NCBI GenBank assembly: GCA_964399635.1
Contig: CAYNRU010000028.1
Span: 1-64,000, forward strand
From: UBA4615 sp964399635
GTDB lineage: Bacteria; Pseudomonadota; Gammaproteobacteria; Burkholderiales; Burkholderiaceae_E
DNA: 64,000 nt
Direction of reading: 5' to 3'
Part shown: positions 52,062 through 59,512 of the stretch, piece by piece
Layout: each line of letters begins with the position of its first letter
Numbering within the stretch: position 1 is the stretch's first letter
The notes under the pieces: generated by a model
Databases searched by the model: none
What the model was told of the DNA's origin: nothing
What the model saw: only the letters and a program-made list of their open reading frames with translations
Position numbers and translations under genes: made by a program

Positions 52062-52943
52062 TCAGTGGGGGCTGCCGGGGGCCGCTGGCGGGAGCGGTTC
52101 GCCGATACCCGAAGGCAGCAGCGCGTGGGCGTGGCTCAGCAGGCCGCGGGCCGCCTGCGCGAGGCGGGCCGCATCGAGCGAATCGGCGGTGTCGGCCTTC
52201 GGGGGCGTGCCCTCGGGGGCACCCGTGCGCCCGGTGGCGCGTGGCCCCGGCGCAGCCACGGCCCGGGAGGGCACGGCGGCGCCTGGCCGGCCGGGCCGCA
52301 GCGTGGAGGGCGGCTGCGGCAGGTCGATCAGCAGCGGCGCCGCGAGCAGCGGGCCGCGGCGCTTGAGGATCTGCACCGACAGCTGCTGCCGCGGCCGCGG
52401 CAGCAGCAGCAGCCGAAGCGGCGACGGCGATGCCTGGAACTGCGCCGGCAGATCGCGGAACAGGAACACCGGCCCGCGCGTGCCCTGTGCGGCGAGCTGC
52501 ATCCGGCGCAGGTGCTCGGGGCGGGTGCGCTCCTGGGGCAACCAGGCGAGCAGCGTGCCGAAGCTCGCGCTGCGCAGCGCCTGCTCGACCGCCCACAGGC
52601 GATCGGCTGCCTGCACCGCCTGCACGACGATCAGGTAGTCGAGGTCGATGCCGAAGGCCGCCAGCGCCGGGGCGTACGGCACGTGCGGCGGGCCGAGCAG
52701 GATCGCTACCTTGCGCTCGCGGGTCAGGCGGCGCAGCGTCGGCACCACCAGCCGCAGCTCGCCGATGCCGGACGTGCGTGCGATGAGCTCGGTCAGCATG
52801 CCCAGCGGCCAGCCGCCGCCGGGCAGGTGGGCGTCGAGTTCTGGAAAGCTGCTGGGCAGCGCCGCGACGCCGGCGTGCCCGAGCTGGTCAGCGCGCCAGA
52901 CGCCGGGCAGCGTCTGCACCGAGGGGACCGGGGGCGAGGCCAT
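52062..52943 (-). CDS. imuA: ImuA, SOS mutasome protein
   Basis: A 293-residue protein of the ImuA/SulA-RecA-like fold that works with ImuB and DnaE2 in damage-induced mutagenesis. The N-terminal part VWRADQLGHAGVAALPSSFP is followed by the P-loop-like LPGGGWPLGMLTELI and the core IDLDYLIVVQAVQAADRLWA typical of betaproteobacterial ImuA. A Pro/Arg-rich tail (about 205-293) replaces ordered sequence. It starts 27 bases after lexA and ends 14 bases before imuB, so the three form one operon. Confidence 0.93.
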   Translation of the reverse strand: MASPPVPSVQTLPGVWRADQLGHAGVAALPSSFPELDAHLPGGGWPLGMLTELIARTSGIGELRLVVPTLRRLTRERKVAILLGPPHVPYAPALAAFGIDLDYLIVVQAVQAADRLWAVEQALRSASFGTLLAWLPQERTRPEHLRRMQLAAQGTRGPVFLFRDLPAQFQASPSPLRLLLLPRPRQQLSVQILKRRGPLLAAPLLIDLPQPPSTLRPGRPGAAVPSRAVAAPGPRATGRTGAPEGTPPKADTADSLDAARLAQAARGLLSHAHALLPSGIGEPLPPAAPGSPH

Positions 52944-52970
52944 GCTCGGACGGACGCCGGCGCGGTGGCG

Positions 52971-53630
52971 TCACAGCGACTTGCCGCTTCGTACCAGGCC
53001 GACGCCGATGCCCTCGAGCGCGAAGTCGCTGGTGCGGGAGTCGACGACGATCGGCTGGAAGTCGGGGTTCTCGGGCAGCAGCTCGATGGTGTGCCCGCGC
53101 CGGCGCAGGCGCTTGACGGTCACCCCGCCGTCGACGCGCGCGACCACGATCTGGCCGTTGCGCGCCTCGACGGCCTGACGCACCGCGAGCAGGTCGCCGT
53201 CCAGGATGCCGGCATCGCGCATGCTCATGCCGCGGACCTTCAGCAGGTAGTCGGGCTTCTCGGCGAACAGGCTGGGGTCGAGCGCGTAGCTGGCCTCGAT
53301 GTGCTCCTGCGACAGCATCGGGCTGCCGGCCGCGACCCGCCCCACCAGCGGCAGGCTCAGCGCGATCTGGACCGCGCTGCCGGCCATGCTGCGCTCGAGG
53401 TCGGCATCCATGCCCGGCAGCATCCTGAGGCGGATGCCGCGCGACGCACCCGAGGTGAGCTCGAGCACGCCCTTGCGCGCCAGCGCCTTCAGGTGCTCTT
53501 CGGCCGCGTTGGGCGAGCGGAAACCGAGCTTGGCGGCGATCTCGGCCCGGGTGGGCGGAAACCCCGTGTCGGCGATGTGCTGCCTGATGAGTCCGAGAAC
53601 TTCCTGTTGTCGGGCGGTGAGGTCGCGCAT
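52971..53630 (-). CDS. lexA: LexA repressor
   Basis: SOS repressor, 219 residues. The N-terminal winged helix has PPTRAEIAAKLGFRSPNAAE. The self-cleavage bond is Ala101-Gly102 in VGRVAAGSP, with catalytic Ser136 (GMSMRDAGI) and Lys173 (GGVTVKRL). It heads the lexA-imuA-imuB operon and should repress itself, since a LexA box lies 39 bases upstream. No Shine-Dalgarno sequence is evident before the ATG. A second window target is dnaE2. Confidence 0.98.
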   Translation of the reverse strand: MRDLTARQQEVLGLIRQHIADTGFPPTRAEIAAKLGFRSPNAAEEHLKALARKGVLELTSGASRGIRLRMLPGMDADLERSMAGSAVQIALSLPLVGRVAAGSPMLSQEHIEASYALDPSLFAEKPDYLLKVRGMSMRDAGILDGDLLAVRQAVEARNGQIVVARVDGGVTVKRLRRRGHTIELLPENPDFQPIVVDSRTSDFALEGIGVGLVRSGKSL

Positions 53631-53668
53631 GGAGGTTGGTCGGGCAAGGAGGCGGCGAGCCGCGAAGA

Positions 53669-53684
53669 CTGTATTTTTATCCAG
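53669..53684 (-). promoter_or_regulatory. LexA (SOS) box upstream of lexA-imuA-imuB
   Basis: On the plus strand the site is CTGTATTTTTATCCAG, that is CTGT-N8-CCAG with an AT-rich centre. It lies 39 bases before the lexA ATG, placed for autoregulation. The deviation from the E. coli half-site ACAG is the same as at dnaE2. Confidence 0.85.
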
Positions 53685-54032
53685 TCCTCGCCGATTGGCA
53701 AGGGCGGCGCCCGCCCGGAGGGCCCGAATGATCCGGGACTGCGCCCGATGGCCCGCCGCTTCGGCCCGAAATGGGCGGTGCGCGGGTCCGTCCGACAGGC
53801 CGCCGGTACGCGATTCGGCGAAGGGCTTATTGGGTAAGCACTAATACGAATTGTCTAGTGCGACCCCCTGTGCTTTATGGCAGAGTGCTTGTGCGCAGGG
53901 CCCTCGCTTGCGTCGTTCGTCGTCCGACCTTGTCCGGAATTCCCGATACTCGTTCGTACCGTGTTCGACTCTTCTTTTCATCAGGGCTGAGGCCGCCGCG
54001 CTCGGAATTGCATCCCGGATCGATCCTCTAAA
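53685..54032 (+). other. Unusually AT-containing gene-free leader before the RRM gene
   Basis: About 350 bases between the lexA promoter and a terminator-like hairpin hold no gene with family support. Two overlapping small frames exist on either strand, without ribosome binding sites. The sequence from about 53826 is distinctly less GC-rich than its surroundings (for example CACTAATACGAATTGTCTAG), as expected of a promoter and structured leader or a small RNA gene. Confidence 0.45.
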
Positions 54033-54062
54033 GGCCGGCGCCATAGGTGGCCGGCCATTTTT
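54033..54062 (+). terminator. Terminator-like hairpin in the leader of the RRM gene
   Basis: GGCCGGC (54033-54039) pairs perfectly with GCCGGCC (54050-54056), with a short inner hairpin, and is followed by ATTTTT (54057-54062). This is a good intrinsic terminator placed 48 bases before the ATG of the downstream gene. It could end a small RNA or act as an attenuator or thermosensor for the RRM protein. Confidence 0.7.
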
Positions 54063-54109
54063 GATTCGCCTCGGAGTGCAATGGAATACTTGATTTCGAG
54101 GTGAACCGC

Positions 54110-54520
54110 ATGAGCACGAAGATTTACGTCGGGAACCTTCCCTGGCGCGCTACCGATGCCCAACTCGCAGAGATGTTCGCCGTACACGGCGAAGTCACCG
54201 AGGCGCGCATCATCACCGACCGCGAGACCGGCCGCTCGCGGGGCTTCGGCTTCGTCACCATGGCAGCCAACGACGGTGCCCAGAACGCCATCCGTGCCTT
54301 GAACGGTCACTCCCTCGAAGGCCGCGCCCTCGTGGTCAACGAAGCCCGCGAGCAGCAGGGTTCGGGCGCAGGCGGCGGCGCCCGCCGCGGTGGCGGCGGA
54401 GGCGGCGGCTACGGTGGTGGTGGCGGCGGCGGCGGCGGCTACGGTGCAGGCGGTGGCGGTGGCGGTTATGGCGAAGGCGGCGGTGGCGCCGGCGGCCAGC
54501 GCCGTCCCCGCTCCTACTGA
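54110..54520 (+). CDS. Glycine-rich RRM RNA-binding protein
   Basis: A 136-residue protein with one RNA-recognition motif: RNP2 IYVGNL at residues 5-10 and RNP1 RGFGFVTM at 44-51. A Gly/Tyr-rich tail from about residue 85 is encoded by repetitive GGC/GGT codons. Similar proteins in proteobacteria and cyanobacteria are often cold-induced and act as RNA chaperones. The ATG at 54110 is chosen over an in-frame GTG nine bases upstream; GAGGTG precedes it. The long leader with its own hairpin suggests post-transcriptional or attenuation control. Confidence 0.93.
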   Translation: MSTKIYVGNLPWRATDAQLAEMFAVHGEVTEARIITDRETGRSRGFGFVTMAANDGAQNAIRALNGHSLEGRALVVNEAREQQGSGAGGGARRGGGGGGGYGGGGGGGGGYGAGGGGGGYGEGGGGAGGQRRPRSY

Positions 54521-54552
54521 CCCGCCGACCCGAAGCGTCGGCAGGCACGGTC

Positions 54553-54574
54553 CCGGCACCTCTCGAGGTGCCGG
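54553..54574 (+). terminator. Strong hairpin after the RRM gene, possible terminator
   Basis: A perfect 9-bp stem CCGGCACCT/AGGTGCCGG with loop CTCG lies 33 bases after the RRM stop, in the short space before the convergent scoB gene. No T-tract follows, so it may be a weak or factor-assisted terminator. Confidence 0.5.
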
Positions 54575-54661
54575 CGCCGTTGCAGGTGAGCTAAAGCCCC
54601 CTCCGGAGCACGCTGCTGCACCCCGCAGCCCCGGCCCTGGCCGGAGGCGCGAGCCGTGCTT

Positions 54662-55327
54662 TCAGCGGCGTGCCTGAGCGAGCGCCGACGCGTCGATCCG
54701 ACACCCGGTGCGGGTTGCCACTTCGTCTCCGGTGACGCCGGGCGCCAGTTCCCGCAGGACCAGCCCGTTGCCGGTCACCTCCAGCACGCACAGGTCCGTG
54801 ATGATCAGGTCGACCACGCCGACGCCGGTCAGGGGCAGCGTGCACTTGGGCAGGATCTTCAGGTCCTCGCCACCGTCCTTCCTGCGGGCGGTGTGCTCCA
54901 TCAGCACGATCACCCGTCCGACCCCGGCGACCAGATCCATCGCGCCGCCCATGCCCTTGACCATCTTGCCTGGGATCATCCAGTTGGCGAGGTCGCCGTG
55001 CTCGGAGACCTGCATCGCGCCCAGGATGGCCAGGTTGATCTTGCCGCCGCGGATCATCGCGAACGAGTCCGCCGACGAGAAGATCGACGAGCCGGGCAGC
55101 GTCGTGACCGTCTGCTTGCCCGCGTTGATCATGTCCGGATCGACCTCGTCCTCGGTCGGGAAGGGGCCGATGCCGAGCAGACCGTTCTCGGACTGCAGCC
55201 ACACCTCCATGTCGGCGGGGACGTGGTTGGCCACCAGCGTCGGCAGGCCGATCCCGAGGTTCACGTAGAAACCGTCGCGCAGCTCGCGCGCCGCGCGTGC
55301 TGCCATCTCGTCGCGTGTCCAGGCCAT
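54662..55327 (-). CDS. scoB: 3-oxoacid CoA-transferase, subunit B
   Basis: With ScoA, moves CoA from succinyl-CoA to acetoacetate or similar 3-oxo acids. The 221-residue subunit has the catalytic Glu47 in SENGLLGIGP and the segments NLGIGLPTLVANHV and GAMQVSEHGDLANWMIPGK (family-typical). It lies 16 bases downstream of scoA. PcaJ/CatJ of the beta-ketoadipate pathway are close relatives and cannot be excluded, but no aromatic-ring genes are nearby, so acetoacetate use is the more likely role. Confidence 0.94.
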   Translation of the reverse strand: MAWTRDEMAARAARELRDGFYVNLGIGLPTLVANHVPADMEVWLQSENGLLGIGPFPTEDEVDPDMINAGKQTVTTLPGSSIFSSADSFAMIRGGKINLAILGAMQVSEHGDLANWMIPGKMVKGMGGAMDLVAGVGRVIVLMEHTARRKDGGEDLKILPKCTLPLTGVGVVDLIITDLCVLEVTGNGLVLRELAPGVTGDEVATRTGCRIDASALAQARR

Positions 55328-55343
55328 GTCTCGTTCTCCTGAC

Positions 55344-56045
55344 TCAGCGAACGGCGCGCGTGGTGCGCTGCTCGATGCGTTTCTCGGGGGTGGGGTTGTG
55401 CACGATCCGGTGCACGAAGATGCCCGGCAGGTGGACCGCGTCCGGGTCGATCTCGCCTGTGGGCACGACGATCTCGACCTCGGCCACGGTGAGGCGCCCG
55501 GCCATCGCGACGTTGGGGTTGAAATTGCGGGCGGTGCGGTGGAACACGAGGTTGCCGGCCCGGTCGGACATCCAGGCCTTGACGAGCGAGACGTCGGGCA
55601 GCAGCGAGCGTTCCATCACGTAGGTCTCGCCGTCGAAGTGGCGGGTCTCCTTGCCCTCGGCCACCACGGTGCCGACGCCGGTCTTGGTGAAGAAGGCCGG
55701 GATGCCGGCGCCGCCCGCACGCAGCTTCTCGGCGAGCGTGCCCTGCGGGGTGAACTCGAGCTCGAGCTCGCCCGCCAGGTACTGACGCTCGAACTCCTTG
55801 TTCTCGCCGACGTAGCTCGCGATCATCTTGCGCACCTGCCGGGTCGCCAGCAGCTGCCCGAGCCCGAAGCCGTCGACGCCGGCGTTGTTGGAGATGCAGG
55901 TGAGGTTGCGCACCCCGCTGTCGCGCAGCGCCGCGATCAGCGCCTCGGGGATGCCGCACAGGCCGAAGCCCCCGACGGCGATGGTCTGGCCGTCGCGCAC
56001 GACATCGGCCAGTGCCGCGGCCGCGCTCGGATACAGCTTGCTCAT
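55344..56045 (-). CDS. scoA: 3-oxoacid CoA-transferase, subunit A
   Basis: The 233-residue partner of ScoB. It has the CoA-binding glycine region AVGGFGLCGIPEALI (about 23-37), ISNNAGVDGFGLGQLL and the SYVGENKEFERQYLAGELE segment typical of succinyl-CoA:3-ketoacid transferases. It is first in the scoA-scoB pair. The 114-base gap from the upstream NAD(P)-binding gene suggests its own promoter. Confidence 0.94.
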   Translation of the reverse strand: MSKLYPSAAAALADVVRDGQTIAVGGFGLCGIPEALIAALRDSGVRNLTCISNNAGVDGFGLGQLLATRQVRKMIASYVGENKEFERQYLAGELELEFTPQGTLAEKLRAGGAGIPAFFTKTGVGTVVAEGKETRHFDGETYVMERSLLPDVSLVKAWMSDRAGNLVFHRTARNFNPNVAMAGRLTVAEVEIVVPTGEIDPDAVHLPGIFVHRIVHNPTPEKRIEQRTTRAVR

Positions 56046-56159
56046 GGTGGAGGTGTCCTTTCGGGCGAGGGGCCGGCGGCGGGCGCCGGGCGGAGGCGGG
56101 TCAGGCCGGCCGCAGCGGCCGGTCCGGGCACGGATGCTAACGCCCTTTGCGGCACCGCA

Positions 56160-56897
56160 TCAACCCGCGTGGCGCTGCATGGCGTCGGATTCCATGATCC
56201 TCAGGCCAGGCTCGCCGCGCAGCACCGCGTCAAGCATGCAGCGGGCCACGGTCTCGGCCCGGATCGGGCGCCAGCGTGCCGGGATCAGCCGCGCCACCGG
56301 CCGCGCCAGCGCGAGCGCGACGCGCTCGCCGGGACGGGACTCCGCGCGTTCGCCGTCGAGCAGCGATGGGCGCACCACGGTCATGCACGCGTAGTCGAGC
56401 CGCGCCAGCTCGGCCTCGACCTCGCCCTTGACCCGGTTGTAGAAGACGCGCGAGCGGGCGTCCGCACCGAGCGCCGAGACCAGCGCCAGCCGCGTCGCGC
56501 CGCGCCGCCGCGCGATCCGGGCGATCGAGACGACCGCGTCGAAGTCGATGCGGCGAAAGGCCTCCTGAGAACCGGCGGCGCGGATCGTGGTGCCCAGGCA
56601 CACGTAGACGTCGTCCACGGCGGGGAAGGCGGGCCAGCGGGTCAGACCGCCGAGCTCGACGACGTGCTCCTGCAGCGTGGCGCCGCCCGCGGGCGACGCG
56701 CGCAGCGCTTCCGGCAGCGGCCGGCGCAGCAGCAGGTCGACCTGCGAGTAGGCGGGGGCGGCGCGGACCATCCCGAGCAGGCAAGCGCCCACGAGCCCGG
56801 TGGCCCCGGCGATCAGCGCACGCCGGGCGCCGGGCCGCGCGGCGACGTCCGCCGGCCGCGGCATCGAGGCGTCGCCCGTGCGCATGCGCACAGCCAT
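56160..56897 (-). CDS. NAD(P)-binding Rossmann protein (NAD-dependent epimerase/dehydratase-like)
   Basis: A 245-residue short protein with the nucleotide-binding loop ALIAGATGLVGACLL near residue 25 and later CLGTTIRAAGSQEAFRRID and YNRVKGEVEAEL, resembling the NAD(P)H-binding/HTATIP2-like group. No catalytic Tyr-Lys pair of classical SDRs is evident beyond YNRVK. The function is unknown. Its ATG at 56897 shares one base with the ETF-QO stop (TGATG), a common reinitiation arrangement; later in-frame Met codons could also serve. Confidence 0.75.
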   Translation of the reverse strand: MAVRMRTGDASMPRPADVAARPGARRALIAGATGLVGACLLGMVRAAPAYSQVDLLLRRPLPEALRASPAGGATLQEHVVELGGLTRWPAFPAVDDVYVCLGTTIRAAGSQEAFRRIDFDAVVSIARIARRRGATRLALVSALGADARSRVFYNRVKGEVEAELARLDYACMTVVRPSLLDGERAESRPGERVALALARPVARLIPARWRPIRAETVARCMLDAVLRGEPGLRIMESDAMQRHAG

Positions 56898-58546
56898 CAC
56901 ATCCCCGGGTAGTTGGGGCCCCCGCCGCCCTCGGGCACGACCCACACGATGTTCTGGGTCGGGTCCTTGATGTCGCAGGTCTTGCAGTGGACGCAGTTCT
57001 GCGCGTTGATCTGGAGACGGTCGGAGCCGTCGTCGCTCTTCACGTACTCGTAGACGCCGGCGGGGCAGTAGCGTTGCTCGGGTCCCGCGTACCGTGCCAG
57101 GTTGATCGTCACCGGCACGCTCGGATCCTTGAGCGTCAGGTGGATCGGCTGGTTCTCCTCGTGGTTGGTGTTGGAGATGAACACCGACGAGAGCTTGTCG
57201 AAGCTCACCTTGCCGTCCGGCTTGGGGTAGACGATCGGCGAGCAGGCGCTGGCCGGCTTCAGGCACTCGTGGTCGGCGTGCTTGTGATGCAGGGTCCACG
57301 GGAACTTGCCGCCGAGCACCGTCTGCTCGATGCCCACCATCACGGTGCCGAGCACCAGGCCCTTGCCCATCCACTGCTTGAAGTTGCGCGCCTGCCAGAG
57401 CTCGTCGAACAGCCAAGACTTGCGGAAGGCCTCCGGGTAGGCACCGAGCTCGTCGCCGCTGCGCCCGGCCGCGAGCGCCTCGAACGCCGCGTCGGCCGCG
57501 AGCATGCCGGTCTTGATCGCGGCATGGCTGCCCTTGATGCGCGACGCGTTCAGGAAGCCCGCATCGCAGCCGATCAGCGCGCCGCCAGGGAAGACGGTCT
57601 TGGGCAGCGACATGATCCCCCCGGCGGTGATCGCCCGGGCGCCGTAGGACAGGCGCTTGCCGCCCTCGAAGGTGCCGCGGATCGCCGGGTGGGTCTTGTA
57701 GCGCTGGAACTCGTCGAAGGGCGACAGCCAGGGGTTCTGGTAGGCCAGGCCCACCACGAACCCGACCGCGACCTTGTTGTCCCCGAAGTGGTAGAGGAAG
57801 GATCCGCCGTAGGTGTCGTGCTCGAGCGGCCAGCCGGCGGTGTGCACGACCAGGCCCTTGCGGTGCTTGTCGGGCGCGACCTCCCAGAGCTCCTTGATGC
57901 CGATCCCGTAGGTCTGGGGGTCCGCGCCCGCATCGAGCCGGAAGCGCGAGACCAGCTGTCGGCCCAGGTGGCCGCGGGAGCCTTCGGCGAACAGCGTGTA
58001 CTTGGCGAGCAGCTCCATGCCGGGCTGGAAGGCGTCGGTCGGCTGGCCGTCGCGCCCGACGCCCATGTTGCCGGTGGCCACGCCGCGGACCGCACCGGCC
58101 TCGTCGTAGAGGATCTCGGCGGCGGCGAAACCAGGGTAGATCTCGACCCCGAGCGCCTCGGCCTGCTGGCCGAGCCAGCGCACGACGCTGCCCAGGCTCG
58201 CGATGTAGTTGCCGTGGTTGCGCAGGCAGCCGGGGATCGCCCAGTGCGGCGTCGCGATCGACCGGGTCTCGGTCAGGAACAGCACCTCGTCCTCGGTGAC
58301 CTCGGTCTCGAGCGGGGCGCCGCGCGATTTCCAGTCGGGGATGAGCTCGTTCAGTGCGCGCGGGTCGATCACCGCGCCCGACAGCGTGTGCGCGCCGATC
58401 TCGGAACCCTTCTCGATCACGCACACGTTGACGTCCCCGCCGCGCTCGGCGGCGAGCTGCTTCAGGCGGATCGCCGCGCCGAGTCCCGCCGGGCCGCCCC
58501 CGACGATGAGCACATCGAACTCCATCGAATCGCGTTGAATGTCCAT
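56897..58546 (-). CDS. Electron transfer flavoprotein-ubiquinone oxidoreductase
   Basis: A 549-residue inner-membrane-associated enzyme (ETF-QO) that takes electrons from ETF, supplied by acyl-CoA dehydrogenases, to ubiquinone. The FAD site is VLIVGGGPAGLGAAIRL near the N-terminus. The ferredoxin-like C-terminus carries four Cys for a [4Fe-4S] cluster: Cys494, Cys518, Cys521 and Cys524 (NCVHCKTCDIKDP). Length is normal. etfA and etfB are not in the window. Neighbouring scoAB fits a theme of fatty or keto acid use. Confidence 0.97.
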   Translation of the reverse strand: MDIQRDSMEFDVLIVGGGPAGLGAAIRLKQLAAERGGDVNVCVIEKGSEIGAHTLSGAVIDPRALNELIPDWKSRGAPLETEVTEDEVLFLTETRSIATPHWAIPGCLRNHGNYIASLGSVVRWLGQQAEALGVEIYPGFAAAEILYDEAGAVRGVATGNMGVGRDGQPTDAFQPGMELLAKYTLFAEGSRGHLGRQLVSRFRLDAGADPQTYGIGIKELWEVAPDKHRKGLVVHTAGWPLEHDTYGGSFLYHFGDNKVAVGFVVGLAYQNPWLSPFDEFQRYKTHPAIRGTFEGGKRLSYGARAITAGGIMSLPKTVFPGGALIGCDAGFLNASRIKGSHAAIKTGMLAADAAFEALAAGRSGDELGAYPEAFRKSWLFDELWQARNFKQWMGKGLVLGTVMVGIEQTVLGGKFPWTLHHKHADHECLKPASACSPIVYPKPDGKVSFDKLSSVFISNTNHEENQPIHLTLKDPSVPVTINLARYAGPEQRYCPAGVYEYVKSDDGSDRLQINAQNCVHCKTCDIKDPTQNIVWVVPEGGGGPNYPGM

Positions 58547-58678
58547 GTTCCGTCCTGTGAGCAGACGTCGATTCTCGCCAAACGCGCACGGGTGCGCAAA
58601 CCGGGGCCGGGCGCAGACGGCCGCGGCCGGACCACTGTGCCATCATCCGCCCGATTCACCCCACTCGGAGGCCACGGC

Positions 58679-59461
58679 ATGGCGCAACGGATCGGATTCG
58701 ACCTGGCGGACAGGACCGCGCTCGTCACGGGGGCCTCGAGCGGCCTGGGGGCGCGGTTCGCGCGGGTGCTGGCCACGCACGGCGCGACCGTGGTGCTGGC
58801 CTCGCGGCGCGTCGAGCGGCTCAAGGAGCTGCGCGCCGAGATCGAAGCCGAGGGCGGTGAAGCCCACGTGGTAGCGATGGACGTCACCGACCCGGACAGC
58901 ATCGCGGCCGGCGTCGAGCGGGCCGAGGCCGAGGCCGGTCCCATCGACATCCTTGTCAACAACTCGGGCGTGAGCACCACCCAGCGGCTGGTCGACGTGA
59001 CCCCCGAGGACTTCGACTTCGTGTTCGACACCAACACCCGCGGCGCGTTCTTCGTGGCCCAGCAGGTGGCGCGCCGGATGATCGCGCGGGCCCGCGACGA
59101 GCCGGAGCGCCAGGCGCGCATCGTCAACATCGCCTCGATGGCGGGGCTGAAGGTGCTCGCGCAGATCGGCACCTACGCGATGAGCAAGGCCGCGGTGGTC
59201 CACATGACCCGCGCGATGGCCCTGGAGTGGGCACGCTTCAACATCAACGTCAACGCGATCTGCCCCGGCTACATCGGCACCGAGCTCAACGAGCGGCACT
59301 GGGACACCGACGCGGGCCGCAAGCTGATCGCGATGCTGCCGCGCAAGCGCCTCGGGATGCCCGAGGACCTCGACGGCCTGCTGCTGCTGCTCGCTTCCGA
59401 CCACGCCCGCTTCGTGAATGGCGCGGTGATCGCCGCCGACGACGGCTTCGGGCTGTCCTGA
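58679..59461 (+). CDS. SDR family oxidoreductase
   Basis: A 260-residue classical short-chain dehydrogenase. The cofactor loop is TGASSGLG (17-24), NNSG follows, the catalytic pair is Tyr166 and Lys170 in YAMSK, and a Ser lies in NIASMAGL. Basic residues after the second strand (ASRRVERL) favour NADP(H). ICPGYIGTELNERHW is the usual segment after the active site. The substrate is unknown; a role in beta-oxidation-like chemistry would fit the neighbours. It is divergent from ETF-QO with a 132-base gap. Confidence 0.93.
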   Translation: MAQRIGFDLADRTALVTGASSGLGARFARVLATHGATVVLASRRVERLKELRAEIEAEGGEAHVVAMDVTDPDSIAAGVERAEAEAGPIDILVNNSGVSTTQRLVDVTPEDFDFVFDTNTRGAFFVAQQVARRMIARARDEPERQARIVNIASMAGLKVLAQIGTYAMSKAAVVHMTRAMALEWARFNINVNAICPGYIGTELNERHWDTDAGRKLIAMLPRKRLGMPEDLDGLLLLLASDHARFVNGAVIAADDGFGLS

Positions 59462-59512
59462 CCCGCCTGCCGGCACTTCGGCCGGGTCGGGATGGCCTGG
59501 TCCGGCGCGCCC

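Noticed and set aside
53841..54093. Small overlapping frames (67 and 80 codons) in the RRM leader
   Set aside because: They lie on opposite strands, have no ribosome binding sites, and overlap the terminator hairpin. A non-coding leader explains the region better.
54553..54574. Certain intrinsic terminator after the RRM gene
   Set aside because: The stem is perfect, but the T-tract is missing, so it is kept only as a possible terminator.
56987..58678. Plus-strand frame extending the SDR gene upstream by 564 codons
   Set aside because: The extension is antisense to ETF-QO and has no family match. The SDR N-terminus begins at 58679.
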